Below are positions 47,062 to 59,482 of a DNA stretch of 64,000 nt, in pieces. The DNA is from Schistosoma haematobium (taxonomy: Eukaryota; Platyhelminthes; Trematoda; Strigeidida; Schistosomatidae), in NCBI RefSeq assembly GCF_000699445.3, contig NC_067196.1, positions 30,772,616 through 30,836,615 of the forward strand. Direction: 5' to 3'. Each line of letters begins with the position of its first letter. Positions within the stretch are counted from its first letter, which is position 1. The notes under the pieces were generated by a model. That model saw only the letters and a list, made by a program, of their open reading frames with translations, did not search any database and was not told the DNA's origin. A program made the translations under genes and the position numbers.

Positions 47062-47147
47062 TTACTTACTTATGCCTGTTACTCCCAATGGAGCATAGGC
47101 CGCTGACCAGCATTCTCCAACCCACTCTGTCCTGGGCAGAGGACAGG
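47062..47147 (-). mobile_element. RTE 3' end, about 85 bases
   Basis: On the plus strand: cttacttacttatgcctgtt, then ggagcataggccgctgacc and cactctgtcctgggcag, the antisense of the family tail and C-terminus. Strongly 5'-truncated, short tail. Confidence 0.75.
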
Positions 47148-49789
47148 ACACAATCTTACATAACAGTGATTGATTTTTTTATAAGTAAAGTAAACTATAC
47201 AATCTTAACTACTGAATAACTCATAATAGTTGCTACTTTAAAAAGGAATCCTCAGTATATGTAAATAATATGTAACTCAATCCATGACCTGTTTTTTTTC
47301 GTCATTTGTTTAAAGGATTTAAAGTACATATTATCTATCTAGTTGACGTTTTGTATAGTGAATGAAATTTAAAACAAAATATGTACTAATTAAATAATGT
47401 TTTCAATTTAAACTCATATGAAGAAGTCATATAGTATACCTCCGTAAAGCATTGATGACTTGTTTAATAACATTAATTTGCTAAACAATATGACACTGCA
47501 TTGATAAAAAAATTCTTGAATTCACATTTTATTTCTGTTACTCCTTCCCTTTAAGGTTTTATTTTAAAGAGTTTAGAGTATGATAAATACAACATTTAAG
47601 ATTGTGTTATTTATTGCATGTTCATATTGTGGTGTGGGTTACTTATATCCACACAAGTAGTATATAACGGTGGTCAGGCATAGAATGTATTTCAGTGGAA
47701 GGTTGATGAAGAATGAACGAGGACGGGACGCAATTGGTATGAAAATGCATGAACAATGAAATCTGAGACAATGGATTGATATTTTGCAAATTAACGATTT
47801 ACTATATGGTTCTCATATTTTATGGAGATGCTCTGTAATTTCGTGTCAAATACATTCGATTGTCCCCACTGTTGTTCTTGTTCACTACAATATCAGTATC
47901 CAATTCTGCAAACATAATCAATGTTAATAACTTAGTTTCGTTTTTAGTTATTAATGTGCGATTATTCTATACCATTTTTCTCTTGAAGAGTAAAACAATT
48001 TGATAACAGTCTCCACAACTAAGGGAAAAATATTTTAAATAATTGACCTCTAAGAAAGAGCTACTATCATGCGACCTGGTTCATAATCTTAATCAAATCC
48101 CGTCTACCAATTTGGAAAGCGGGTACTAAGTTAAGTCACTAGATAGCTCAGTAAACTTTGTTCGGTATTATTTAGTTTAAGCTGCTAACAAGAAGTTAAG
48201 AACACAAGTTTTTTGGTGGTTACCACTCGATAACAAGATGTAAATGCAATTCACTGGAAACTAGTGTTCGCCATGGAATACTGATTTATATTATCCACGA
48301 TCAAAGTCCTAGATGTTACAAATAAAGTATTTACCTCAATAATAATAGATAATAGAAATGAGATGCACATAATAATTAGTCGCTTAGTAATAATACAACT
48401 CCAAATTCCATAGGGAACACCAGTTCACCAAAGACTGTAAATACTTCTTACTGATGAACGATAATTAACACGAAACCTAAATCCAGGCATTCCCTCTAAC
48501 TGCCTTCAACCTTTTCACATTAAGCATAACGTATATATTTAAAGTGTACACTCAATAATTCTGAAATTAATCAAGCTAATTTACCTGTATTTAAACGTAT
48601 TACATACTTTTTAATGAATTGGCTAGAAATAACTTCTTTTAGGCTAACTGGTAGCTGATATAACATATACATATAACTATCAAGAAATACTGTATTCACT
48701 GTATTGAATAAACAAATTAAAAAAATATATTCATTATTTATCAACAATAATAAGTGTTATTTTATTTAAATCAATATATTTTCTATCATTTAATTATCTG
48801 ACTTTAATCTATGGCACCTCAAGTCATGCCTGAAGGTACTTTGAATTACAGAAAAACGTGAAGAGTAGCGTGAGCATAGAAAGCTGGAACGGAGAAGAAC
48901 AAGAGAAAAGAAATAAGCCGATGAATCTACTCAACACAAATTTAGTTTCTGTCTCATAGATACAATTTGAAATTTATGTTATTACCCTTTAGTAATACTG
49001 TAGTCGTTGAGAACTCAGTTGGAGACAACCTATTTATAATCTTACACGAATTTAGTAAAATATGAGAAACATACATCGAATACTTTATTTGCAAATTTCC
49101 AACATTTGTCCTTCACATTCTGTATGATTCTTCCAAGTCACAATTATTTTCTATTTTCACTTCAACTGGATCTTCTTAGCCTCCTGCTGTCAGGTTTTTC
49201 ACTTCTGATTAGTGCTACATACTACTTACGTCTGTCAACCTAAGTAGTATACACCAGAATACAAGCAGTTATAAATTGTATTTCATATCATAACATGATT
49301 TAAAGATAAAATCTTGAATTGTATTAAGCTTTGAAACTTCTGTTTTAATGTTACAAGTCCAGTGTTTTATCAATCAGGCTACATGACGTAACAGGCAGGT
49401 AGACTTAAAATTGGTCTGAATGACCCAGTAGTATAATTGGTTATAATCTAAAAACAAAGCACATGTTTAGTCACCTTTTATTGAGTGTGATTCTTAACCA
49501 GAATTTTTTGATCACTATTTACATTGATTAATATTAGGTGAGTAAAAAGCTGATAAACATTGGTTTTCTTACCAATATTTAGCTGAAAATGAAACGAGAG
49601 ATGATAATTAATAAACCACTAGTTCTTTGACTTCAGAGTAAATTATACATATAAGTAAGTTATACCCACCCAACATTGTAGGGGAAGCCTATGGCCCTTC
49701 AGAAAAAGGAACCCTGCGAAGAAAGTGCGACTGGACACTGAAGAAAGCAAAGTAAAAGTATTCATTTTAGTTCATTTTTTAATGTGTAT
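47148..49789. other. AT-rich DNA with one repeat-like stretch
   Basis: 47630-47885 is less AT-biased (gaacgaggacgggacgcaat) and looks like an interspersed repeat, family unknown. 49640-49750 likewise has a GC-richer patch next to ataagtaagtt, possibly an old retroelement end. Confidence 0.4.
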
Positions 49790-50606
49790 TTAGGAATTAT
49801 AGAATCGGTAGTGTGGCGAGATCAACTTAACCCGCACTACGTAGCGCTGATGAACTATTGATGAGTTCACAAGTGGAGAAACATGGAACTTTCCCCAAGT
49901 ATTCTGTATATGCATATATTTAAGTGCAGATATTAAAGATACGTACATTCCAGTGATATACATATAAGAATAGATGGGTGCAGTTGCTATTACGCGTTAC
50001 ATGCAATTGTAGAATGTTCAAACAAGTCCACTCATCCCACAAGTACGCATAGACATAGAAGTTTTTGCTAGCAAGTATATGATATATGCACACGTAGAAC
50101 GCATAATCCGAGGCACATGCACTCCAAAGGATACATATAGGTATGAATCCAACCACCACAGGCCGTATCCCAGCAATGTTTTCACTGAATGAGTATCGAG
50201 TACTCAAATCAGTATATTAATAAGTCATCATAGACGATGTGCTCACTACACGCTCACACCAAAAGCAGGTTCAATTTCAATCCCCGTACATTGTTTACAG
50301 CACAGTTTATGGCCTACACTTCGGCCTTCTACTGCCAGACCTTATGAGCCCTTCCAAACAATGTCCGATCAGGCACCAAAAAGAAGTTTTCTCCAGCGCC
50401 ACAATCGCACTCTTTATCCAAAGTTAACATCCCCCCTCTTGTAACCAGAATTAAGGGAGAGTGGGCGATTAACCCTATCTCCACCTGGCATATGAACAGT
50501 TGGTGGTCAGTCAGGTCTCTGTGCCGCTTGTGTTAGTTCATGGAAAGAAAGATCACCCACTATCCAGGGGGCACTAAGTGGAAGTGCTAGTCGGACTTTG
50601 CCACCC
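49790..50606. repeat. GC-richer block, probable unidentified mobile-element segment
   Basis: Composition shifts towards 45-50 percent GC, with a 95-codon minus ORF (49920-50207; Cys/Tyr/Val-rich, no known motif) and a plus ORF (50239-50427). The right part (50430-50606: aaccctatctccacctggca, agggggcactaagtgg) looks like untranslated or terminal sequence of an element. No RT, integrase, transposase or terminal repeat could be identified. Confidence 0.35.
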
Positions 50607-50630
50607 CACATATATATATATATATATATT
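50607..50630. repeat. Short (TA)n
   Basis: About 10 units at the right edge of the GC-richer block. Confidence 0.8.
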
Positions 50631-51295
50631 ACTGACCAGCTGATTCTTAACTTAATTCTCTTAGATAAAATTTTTTATCCAGAATAACTGTTAAAAACTG
50701 ATTAAAAGAGCTTTAGTAGACCACTGTCAGATCAGTAGATAAAAATTAAAAGAAGCTCACCAACAACTCATCAAAAAACAAGTGGAATTTACTAAAATTT
50801 ATATTTTAACAATTAGTTCCTTGAATTAGATAATTCACAAAACTCTTTTTCATGAGAAGATTATTTTCATTAATGTCTTCCGTCAACTGGAAAAGGATCA
50901 CTAGATATTTAAGAAATCTGCTAAGTTGATTAACTCCAGTTAGAAACTCTTAAACAGTGGACAATACGAAACATAAATAACGTCTGTGGGTAATGGATAT
51001 AAATATAAATGTAACAGTCATTCTCTGCTTTCAAATGTCAACTGGTGATGAAGACCATTTTTAAACGAATCTTTTATTAATTTCGTAGATCCCAAGTATG
51101 TAATGCAATGACGGATTATATGCAGTTTCACTTGATATCTTAAGATAAAACAAATTGAAGTATTGTTGAAATGCAAAAATATTGTGAATTATGTGAAGCA
51201 TTTATTGCCCTATTTCAATATGTTTTCTCATTTATCTCACCGTTCGATCAGTTTGATTTTACTGAGACATTGTCAAATGTTAAGGTCCTAAAAAT
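50631..51295. other. AT-rich DNA, nothing recognised
   Basis: No supported feature. Confidence 0.5.
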
Positions 51296-52461
<1,166 letters not shown>

Positions 52462-52472
52462 AAATATAGTTA

Positions 52473-53048
52473 GGGCGCATAGCTTTGGATGACGTTCATT
52501 GTAATCCCCTCTTTCTTTGTTTTGAAGGATGTTTTGATGATCCTAGATCCATGAAGTTCCCATCCTATAAGTGCTTTTTGTGCTTGTTTGGAAAGCATCA
52601 GTGCAATTCCTTGTGTATGTGAAGCATTTTCTTCTTCACGGTCCTGAATCTAGTCTTTGTTGTCCAACGTGCGTCCGATGTGTTTTACTGATTCCAAGCA
52701 CCTCAAGGTTGCATCTTTTCATTTCTGCAGCAACTTGGATGACTCTCCCGGTCTCCTACATTGTATGAACGTTCCACTTACCTAGATTACTGGTTGCTTT
52801 GGTCGTCGGAAGGGGCATCAGCCTCGTGACTTCCGAAGGAACTCGGTTTTCATCATGAGACGTCATAACTCTTCTAAATGAAAACCTTCTGACTTCCAAG
52901 GCAGAGTTTAAACGGTTTGAATCATTTTTTCTGGTTAATGTTTTTTAGAAAGTTAGTTTTCTACGATACGAGGTCCCCAACCCCATGCCCAGTCCTCCTT
53001 TTTGTCCGTGCTTGGGACTGGCAGTAGCCCCAGAGTGGCTCCAGGTGG
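52473..53048 (-). mobile_element. RTE, inverted 5' part of a twin-primed insertion
   Basis: Minus sense: 5' unit from ctccacctggagccactctg (53048) through the C/G-rich leader. Endonuclease remnants follow (tacctagattactgg region, ALIGWEL-like, ITMNV), stopping at 52473. It joins head-to-head at 53048/53049 with the plus-strand 3' end of the same family, with GGAG as likely junction microhomology. Confidence 0.85.
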
Positions 53049-53177
53049 AGACAGATATGAGAAGAATGAATAACAATTGTATAGAACTAGGAAGGAATGC
53101 CCAAGACAGTGTGGGTTGGAGAATGCTGGTCGGCAGCCTATGCTCTATTGGGGGTAACATGAATAAGTAAAGTAATT
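53049..53177 (+). mobile_element. RTE, 3' part of the twin-primed insertion
   Basis: Encodes ETDMRRMNNNCIELGRNAQD then VGWRMLVGSLCS, the family C-terminus, and ends gaataagtaaagtaatt. AAATATAGTTA flanks the combined inverted and forward parts (52462-52472 and 53178-53188), so both came in together. Confidence 0.85.
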
Positions 53178-53188
53178 AAATATAGTTA

Positions 53189-55054
53189 AAATATCTAAAT
53201 GTTGGATGTAATATATATAGAAAAATATTATTTAAAAAATCAAATGATCCCTGATATATTTACTTAAAAAAGAACTAATTGATTTTATTGGCACAATCAG
53301 TGGTTTTGTTATAAATCGTCAAAACATCATAGATTTTGTACATTATTCAACATAATCAGAGGTTAATTTTTGACAAATTATGCTTTTCTTAAACATAAGT
53401 TGTCAGCAGATAAAAGTGTTTATCTTAACTGATTATATAATCATCGAATCTTTTAATCGTTTTAAAAACAACCATGGAAAGCATGTATTTCATCCGAAAT
53501 TTGTCATATAATGGTAAGTTAAATGAAACACATATTTGATATTACACTGGATAATGATCGTGCTAATATAACAGATCATATGCTACTAAAAATGTAGACG
53601 ATAAGGTATCAAATTAGTGTCTATCGACTGTACACTGATTGCAAGATCTAAAAATTCATAGTTCCATTGTGGAAATGAATATTAGTGTGAACTGTAGATA
53701 ATTCTCAGACTATAACGGAATGGATCATTAATAGATACTTCTTAAGCTGATATTAATAAGTGGTAAAAACTATATTCGATTATCAAATGTGAATTACGTA
53801 AATTATTAATGACAAGTATGGAAAAATAAAATTATTATTACTATTATTGGGTACTCTCAATAATCAGAAATTTCGGATAAATGTATTATATTAAGCAAGT
53901 GATATAAGATTAAACGTGTGTGTGTGTCTACTCAGAATTTTCTAACTAAATTATAACGTAGATAAAATAAGAGGATTGAGTTCTGTTTACCTATTTACTT
54001 GAGTATAGCTAACAAGATACTTCAATAAAAGTCATTAAAAGTTATTTTTAAAAGTATTTCACCTACGTCTACTTATCGACTTTTCACGAGCTGATTCCAA
54101 AACTCAACTCGTAATCTCCTTATAATCCTTTGATAAGATTATCTGAAATAACCTCAGGCATCCACTGAACAATTCTAGTGTGTTTACGTGAGTCAATGGG
54201 AAATATGTTGGAATTACCTACAGGGATGTCTCACCACTTATTATAAACAGCGTTACCAAACTGATAATAAATTTCAGTTAACATTCTAAATAATTCGATG
54301 TCCTCAACAGATCACGATCTCTGTTTATCCGACCAAGCAATCAAAAGTTATGTGCAACTGATCTAATCTTTGTTAACTGAATTACAGTCTCAAACAGGTT
54401 GTCATATATTTAGTCATTTTTTGCACTTTGTAAATACATTTGTTCAACAAGTAGATTATTCAAAACCAATAGAATGTCTCAATTATATTTCATTAACTAA
54501 CGACATCTGAGTTGATCTACTGTACATCACTATTATTAGAATGATTTCTGAGTGTGATTCAATTCACCAACGAACAGCCAATTAACTGTTTCTTCATTTG
54601 AATGAGAGCCGAGAAATAGTAACTTGTATTTAAGGTACTTTTAGGAACCGTGTTTTTAGTTTGAATGTTATAGCAAAAATCAAAACCTTGATTCAAATTG
54701 TTTAATTGTGTGACTGAATGTTTTGACATACATGCATTGCGGCTCCTTTACATGTGACATACTAAATTTTATTTGCATTGGTTGATATTTTCTTGTTTTA
54801 AACACTAAGGATTCTGACTGATCAGTCTCTGATGAAAAACGTAAATCCAAGGCGGATTGACTGGATATCGCTATTTAGTCACACGCTTTTAGTACACTTG
54901 GATATTGGTTTGAAGTTGAATTCAAGATCAGTCATCAGTTGAATGTTCCTATATCCTGGACACTCCTGCTCTATTGTTGAACGTCATATTTATAGTCTTA
55001 ATAACTACCTACAAATTAATGTCCCGTATATTATTTAGCCTGCATCTTTTTCCC
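53189..55054. other. AT-rich DNA, nothing recognised
   Basis: No supported feature; a short (GT)n at 53918. Confidence 0.5.
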
Positions 55055-56985
55055 CCATCTTGAAGATCCCAAGTTACAGATTGTCTTATGGTGAGCCTCC
55101 AGAGAGCTATTTTAATTTCTGATTTGTTCGCATTTGCAGTTCACTACTGCCAATGATCTCAGGGTAATAAATCTGGAGTATCTTGCGTAGACAACTGTTT
55201 ATCAATACCTATACTTGCTTGATGATATTTATGGGAATTTTTCACATTTTAGTTTTGTACAACAGAGCTGTTCTAATGTCAGTGTTGAAAATTTCAACTT
55301 TGATATTGTATGACATTTGTTTTGATTTCCCAATATTCTTCAATTGTAGGAATGTGGCTCTGCTTTTTCCAATTCATTCTTTTACATCTTTATTAAATCC
55401 TCCTTCTTTATTAACGATTCTACCCAGTATGTAAATGTTTTGATCTCTTCCTGAGTTTCTCCATCAGACGTAATTTAGTATATGCCTGTACTGTACTTCA
55501 GGATCTTACTTTATCCCATGTGAATCCTGAAACCTACTTCTTCAGAAGCTGCTTCTACACTGGCTATCCTTGTTTACATTTGTTGATGTGTATGGGTTAG
55601 AAGTGCTGATTCATCTGCATAGTTCAAGTTATTCATTTGGGTCTAAGATGTCCGCTGCATTCCACATTTCCTCTGAAATGTAGAGTCTTCATAATCCAGA
55701 AATAGAAAACGTGAGAGTAGGCGGCCTTGTTTGATACCAGTCTGTATTTGGAACGCATCTGTGAGCTGATCACCATGCATGACTCTAACTCCTCTCATCG
55801 TTGAAGTTCTATGTGATATTGATGATCTTTATATATATCCCATAATGTTGAAGCAGACTTTATAAGGTTTCCTACACAAACTGTCAAATCCTTTCTTCTA
55901 ATCAGGGAATTTGGTGTACAATGGTGTGTCCCATTCAGCTGATTGCTCAACAATGATCCACAGAGTCATGATTTGGTTGGTACATAACTGATCCTTAAGA
56001 TAACCAAGTTGTTGGTCTCTAGGTTGAATGTCCACTAAATATTTTATTTAATTCGGCAACACTCTGTTTAAAAGTTCGTTCAACACTGATAGTACTGATA
56101 TCTATCCACAGTTTTCATAATTATTGAGATTTCCATCATTCCGCGTCTCGATGTTGTATATCTCTGTCTAATCTGCTAATACTTATTGTTCCCCTCGGAT
56201 CTCTCCAAAGAAAAAGTGGGACATCGTTGGATTTACCTATAAATTTGACTTCAGTGCCTCAGCTGGTATGTTGTCCAGCTTTGTTGCTATACCATTTTGG
56301 ATTTATTTGATGGCCCTGACAACTTCCTTGATCGTTTGTGCGGTAGCATCTATAGGCAGGTACGTACGTGCTTCTCTGATATCCTGTGAGTTCACTGAGG
56401 CTAATCTATTCAAGGCTCTTCAAAGTGTTCTACCCATCTATTCCACTGCTCTTAAACTCAGGCTTCTTGGTTGTGTTATAAGGTTCTTTAATATTTCGTT
56501 TTCCTGAAACTTCTGTAGTTGGCAAGTATTCGATATACTTGTTTGTCATCCCTAATACCCTTTCTTTCTTAGATATATTTAACCTGTGCCTGACTACAGT
56601 CTCCTTGTTCTAGACTGTCTTCACAAATTCACTCCTTATTCTGATACTTCTTAGAGTCAAGCAAATATCAGGATAATGAAGTTATTGCTTCTTTAATCCG
56701 TTTACAGTTACTCTCCATAGAATGTGTTAAACTTTTGAAATGGTTCATGTCTAATTATCTAATGCTTCTTTAGCTTTAGTTTTAGCTTGCTCATCACCAA
56801 ATGATGATATGAAGCTATATCACCTCCTCTTCTTATTCTTTTTCCATGAAATTTCTGAAATTTCTATTGATGCAGATATGATCGATCTGGTTCTCTATAG
56901 TGTGGTCAGGTGAAACCTATATAGCATTGTATATTTGTTTGTATGGGATTAATTCTGGCATTCATAACCAAATTGTTAAAGGCAT
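55055..56985 (-). mobile_element. Old RTE copy, dead
   Basis: Minus sense from about 56985: end of the endonuclease (NQIDHICINRNF-like near 56890), connecting region (RWVEHFEEP near 56440), RT start (LDNIPAEALKS near 56270), IMTLWIIVEQSAEWDTPLYT (about 55970-55910), QTGIKQGRLLSRFLFLDYED (about 55735-55690), then YADESALLTHTHQQM (about 55620) where the family has FADD, and GETQEEIKTFTY (about 55460). Stops and shifts throughout. It is more diverged from copies A and B than they are from each other, so it is an older or different subfamily. Confidence 0.8.
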
Positions 56986-57852
56986 ATTAGATAAATAATC
57001 TATTTGATGCTACTCATTTCAATTTATATTAGTCGTTCATTGAAGATTAAATATAATAGTTTAGGTACAGTCATCATTCAGTGTCCATTTTTCGCATGAT
57101 ATAAAACTTACAACGAAATACAACCTTGAATCATATAAATAAAAAAATTGATTAAAATAGGAAAGTAAGAGATTAAAATAAATTATATAAACAGTTTATA
57201 CTTAAATTATATGAGACGATTAGATCATTTGAATACCTTTATCAAAAGAAATTACACGTAACAATTATATGTTCCATTTAAGTGATATACACAAAAGTCA
57301 AGTTAGTTTTGTGAAGAAGAAGAAGAAGAAGAAAGACGAACTATAACCATCTCTAAAACAAAATAAAGAGTATAAGGATCTTATTTTCTTAAGATGAATG
57401 AAATTGAAGATCAGAAAGTAAAGATTCTTTACAGTATTATAGAATGATCATGAAATACCTTCGATTTACTTAATAAAATAACCATATTGTTTTATGAATT
57501 AAAATTTAATTCGATGACTTTATGAATAGTCTAAATTATCAAAGGATATAAGTTTGTAAATGGATTATAATGAAAGTAGTTCTTTAATTTAACTTTAATT
57601 ATAGAAAATGAGTTGTAATATATTTATATGAAATAATAATCTTATAAATAAAATGTTATTGTAAAGAAGAATTGGGTGAGACCATAATGTATGGACAATC
57701 GTTGAGCAACGCTAAGAAGACCTTGAGGATGTGCATTTACATACTACGGCTAAATGAAGATTATAAACCAGTATGAGGAATTAGGATTAATATTTACCAC
57801 TGATAGTTAGGGATTAGATTTATGATTTTCATCATGAACTGATATCAACTAT
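56986..57852. other. AT-rich DNA with short (GAA)n
   Basis: (GAA)6 at about 57315-57335; otherwise no motif. Confidence 0.5.
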
Positions 57853-58189
57853 TGTTATGACTTTATGTCCGGCTTTTTATCACGTGACTTATCCACCAAT
57901 CAAAATACGACTCACACAATCTTAGCACTATGCCAAACCAATGACGTTCGACCGGTATGAGCAGCCTAGCGTCTTATTTGGTCCTATGTCTGCCTAGCCC
58001 GTCCACTTGAGTCCAGAACACCAAATACCAGCTTCCAATATGTGAATCGAATCATTTATTGCAGACATACTGGGTTTATATATCAACCAAACAGACCGCA
58101 ACGCACCATAAAATAGGAAATAACATTTGTACACAATAAAGCCAAAAAGTGGCTGTGAACGTGGGAGGCAGTAGTTAATAAACTGAACA
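57853..58189 (-). mobile_element. LTR-like segment, possible solo LTR
   Basis: 337 bases starting TGTTATGAC and ending CTGAACA on the plus strand, so the ends read TGTT...AACA. The minus strand carries, in order, a TATA-like ttgatatataaaccc and a polyadenylation-like tgcaataaatg, then a GC-richer half (ggacgggctaggcagac). This is the layout of an LTR. No flanking 5-base duplication was seen and no internal gag or pol lies nearby, so the identification is tentative. Confidence 0.35.
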
Positions 58190-59290
58190 TAGCTTAAGAA
58201 TCGTAAATCGTACAATAATAAATTATAGGTCAAAATAAAGTTTATAATAAGAGGAATATAAATATACATAATCTAATTACTGAATAGTTACACCATAAGG
58301 ATATATAAATAATATTAGTCAATTAATATGTCTCAGAAGTTACTCGTGATTTAATCTTCGCTCGAATATAACAGCTATAGTGCCAAAACTCTATTCAGTC
58401 AAATGAATTAATTAATTTCGCTCTAAAATTTAAGACTTAACATTATAAATTTGATTGGTTCGTCCATAAATTATAGTTACATCGAAGAATTGTTTGAATT
58501 TATTCATTTTATTATTACTTCTATTCAATTTGAACAGAGAAACTAATTCCTAAATATCGAAATATTTAAAATAGTAATTTTGAATTTGTAAAACTATCTT
58601 TATAGCTAAATGTATATAGAAAGCATGAGACAATCGATTAAACCGTACTTATAAACTTAGCCATAAGATTATTTGAAGCTTGTGTAGTGAATAGTCATGA
58701 TGAAATTTCATATTATAAGAATTATACTCCTATGTATATAAATGAACTTTGTTCGTTTAGTTAGAGAATCAATACGTCGAAGTACTGAGTCATTTTTCCA
58801 TGTTATGTAATTTCATATACTAACCATTTTCTCTTCAAGGATCAAATAAATTCATAACTCAGTGCTTTACATTTCTTGAATCCTGAGAGAGGACTTAACT
58901 TTAAAAAAGGAAAAAAATTCTAGACGAATATCCACTTTTGAGTAGATTTGTGATCATTTCATTCTAATAGAATAAAAATTACACTAACTTAAGTAAACTA
59001 TTTAAGATCATTGATCTTCAGAAAAGTTTTTATATACGGGTACTTTATATAATGAAAGCAAATGGTATGGTGTGGATAGCATTCTGCCTAATATATCTAT
59101 TAGATGTTGTATTCAAGTTTCAGATGAAACAATAATGTTAGGATATATTTAAAATTTATTTAATACATTCCAAACAGAATAAAAACATTCCACGTCCAAA
59201 TAATATTATTATAAAGTCAAAATTGCCTCTTATATATTCATATAGTTAACTGATAAATCCAAAACTACAAAAAGATTGACTACTAATTGT
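58190..59290. other. AT-rich DNA, nothing recognised
   Basis: No supported feature. Confidence 0.5.
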
Positions 59291-59482
59291 TTTGATGCCG
59301 GATCAGTGGTCTAGAGGTTAGGCGTTCGCGCACAAGACTGATAGGTCCCGGGTTCAAATCTCATGGGGCGGGATCGTGGATGCGCACTGCTGAGAAGTCC
59401 TACAATAGAAGGAAAAGGCCCTTCTAGTGCTTCCAGGTGTTCCATAGTAGTCTAGCTTCAATTGACTCATGATCTTAACCAT
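59291..59482 (+). mobile_element. tRNA-derived hammerhead SINE, single copy
   Basis: A box (agtggtctagaggttaggcg), B box (GGTTCAAATC), ribozyme with CTGAGAA and GGAAAAGG (stem II lost, dead), tail (tcaattgactcatgatctta). The leader is truncated to about 15 bases before the A box, which is near the expected Pol III start. Confidence 0.85.

Noticed and set aside
49840..49890. Another hammerhead (CTGATGA followed later by GAAA)
   Set aside because: No pairing stem II immediately between the two motifs (about 10 unpaired bases before GAGAAAC) and no GTC triplet with stem I.
59295..59375. A tRNA gene on the plus strand
   Set aside because: A and B boxes are present, but the sequence is the tRNA-like head of the SINE, continues into ribozyme and tail, and has no convincing acceptor-stem pairing.
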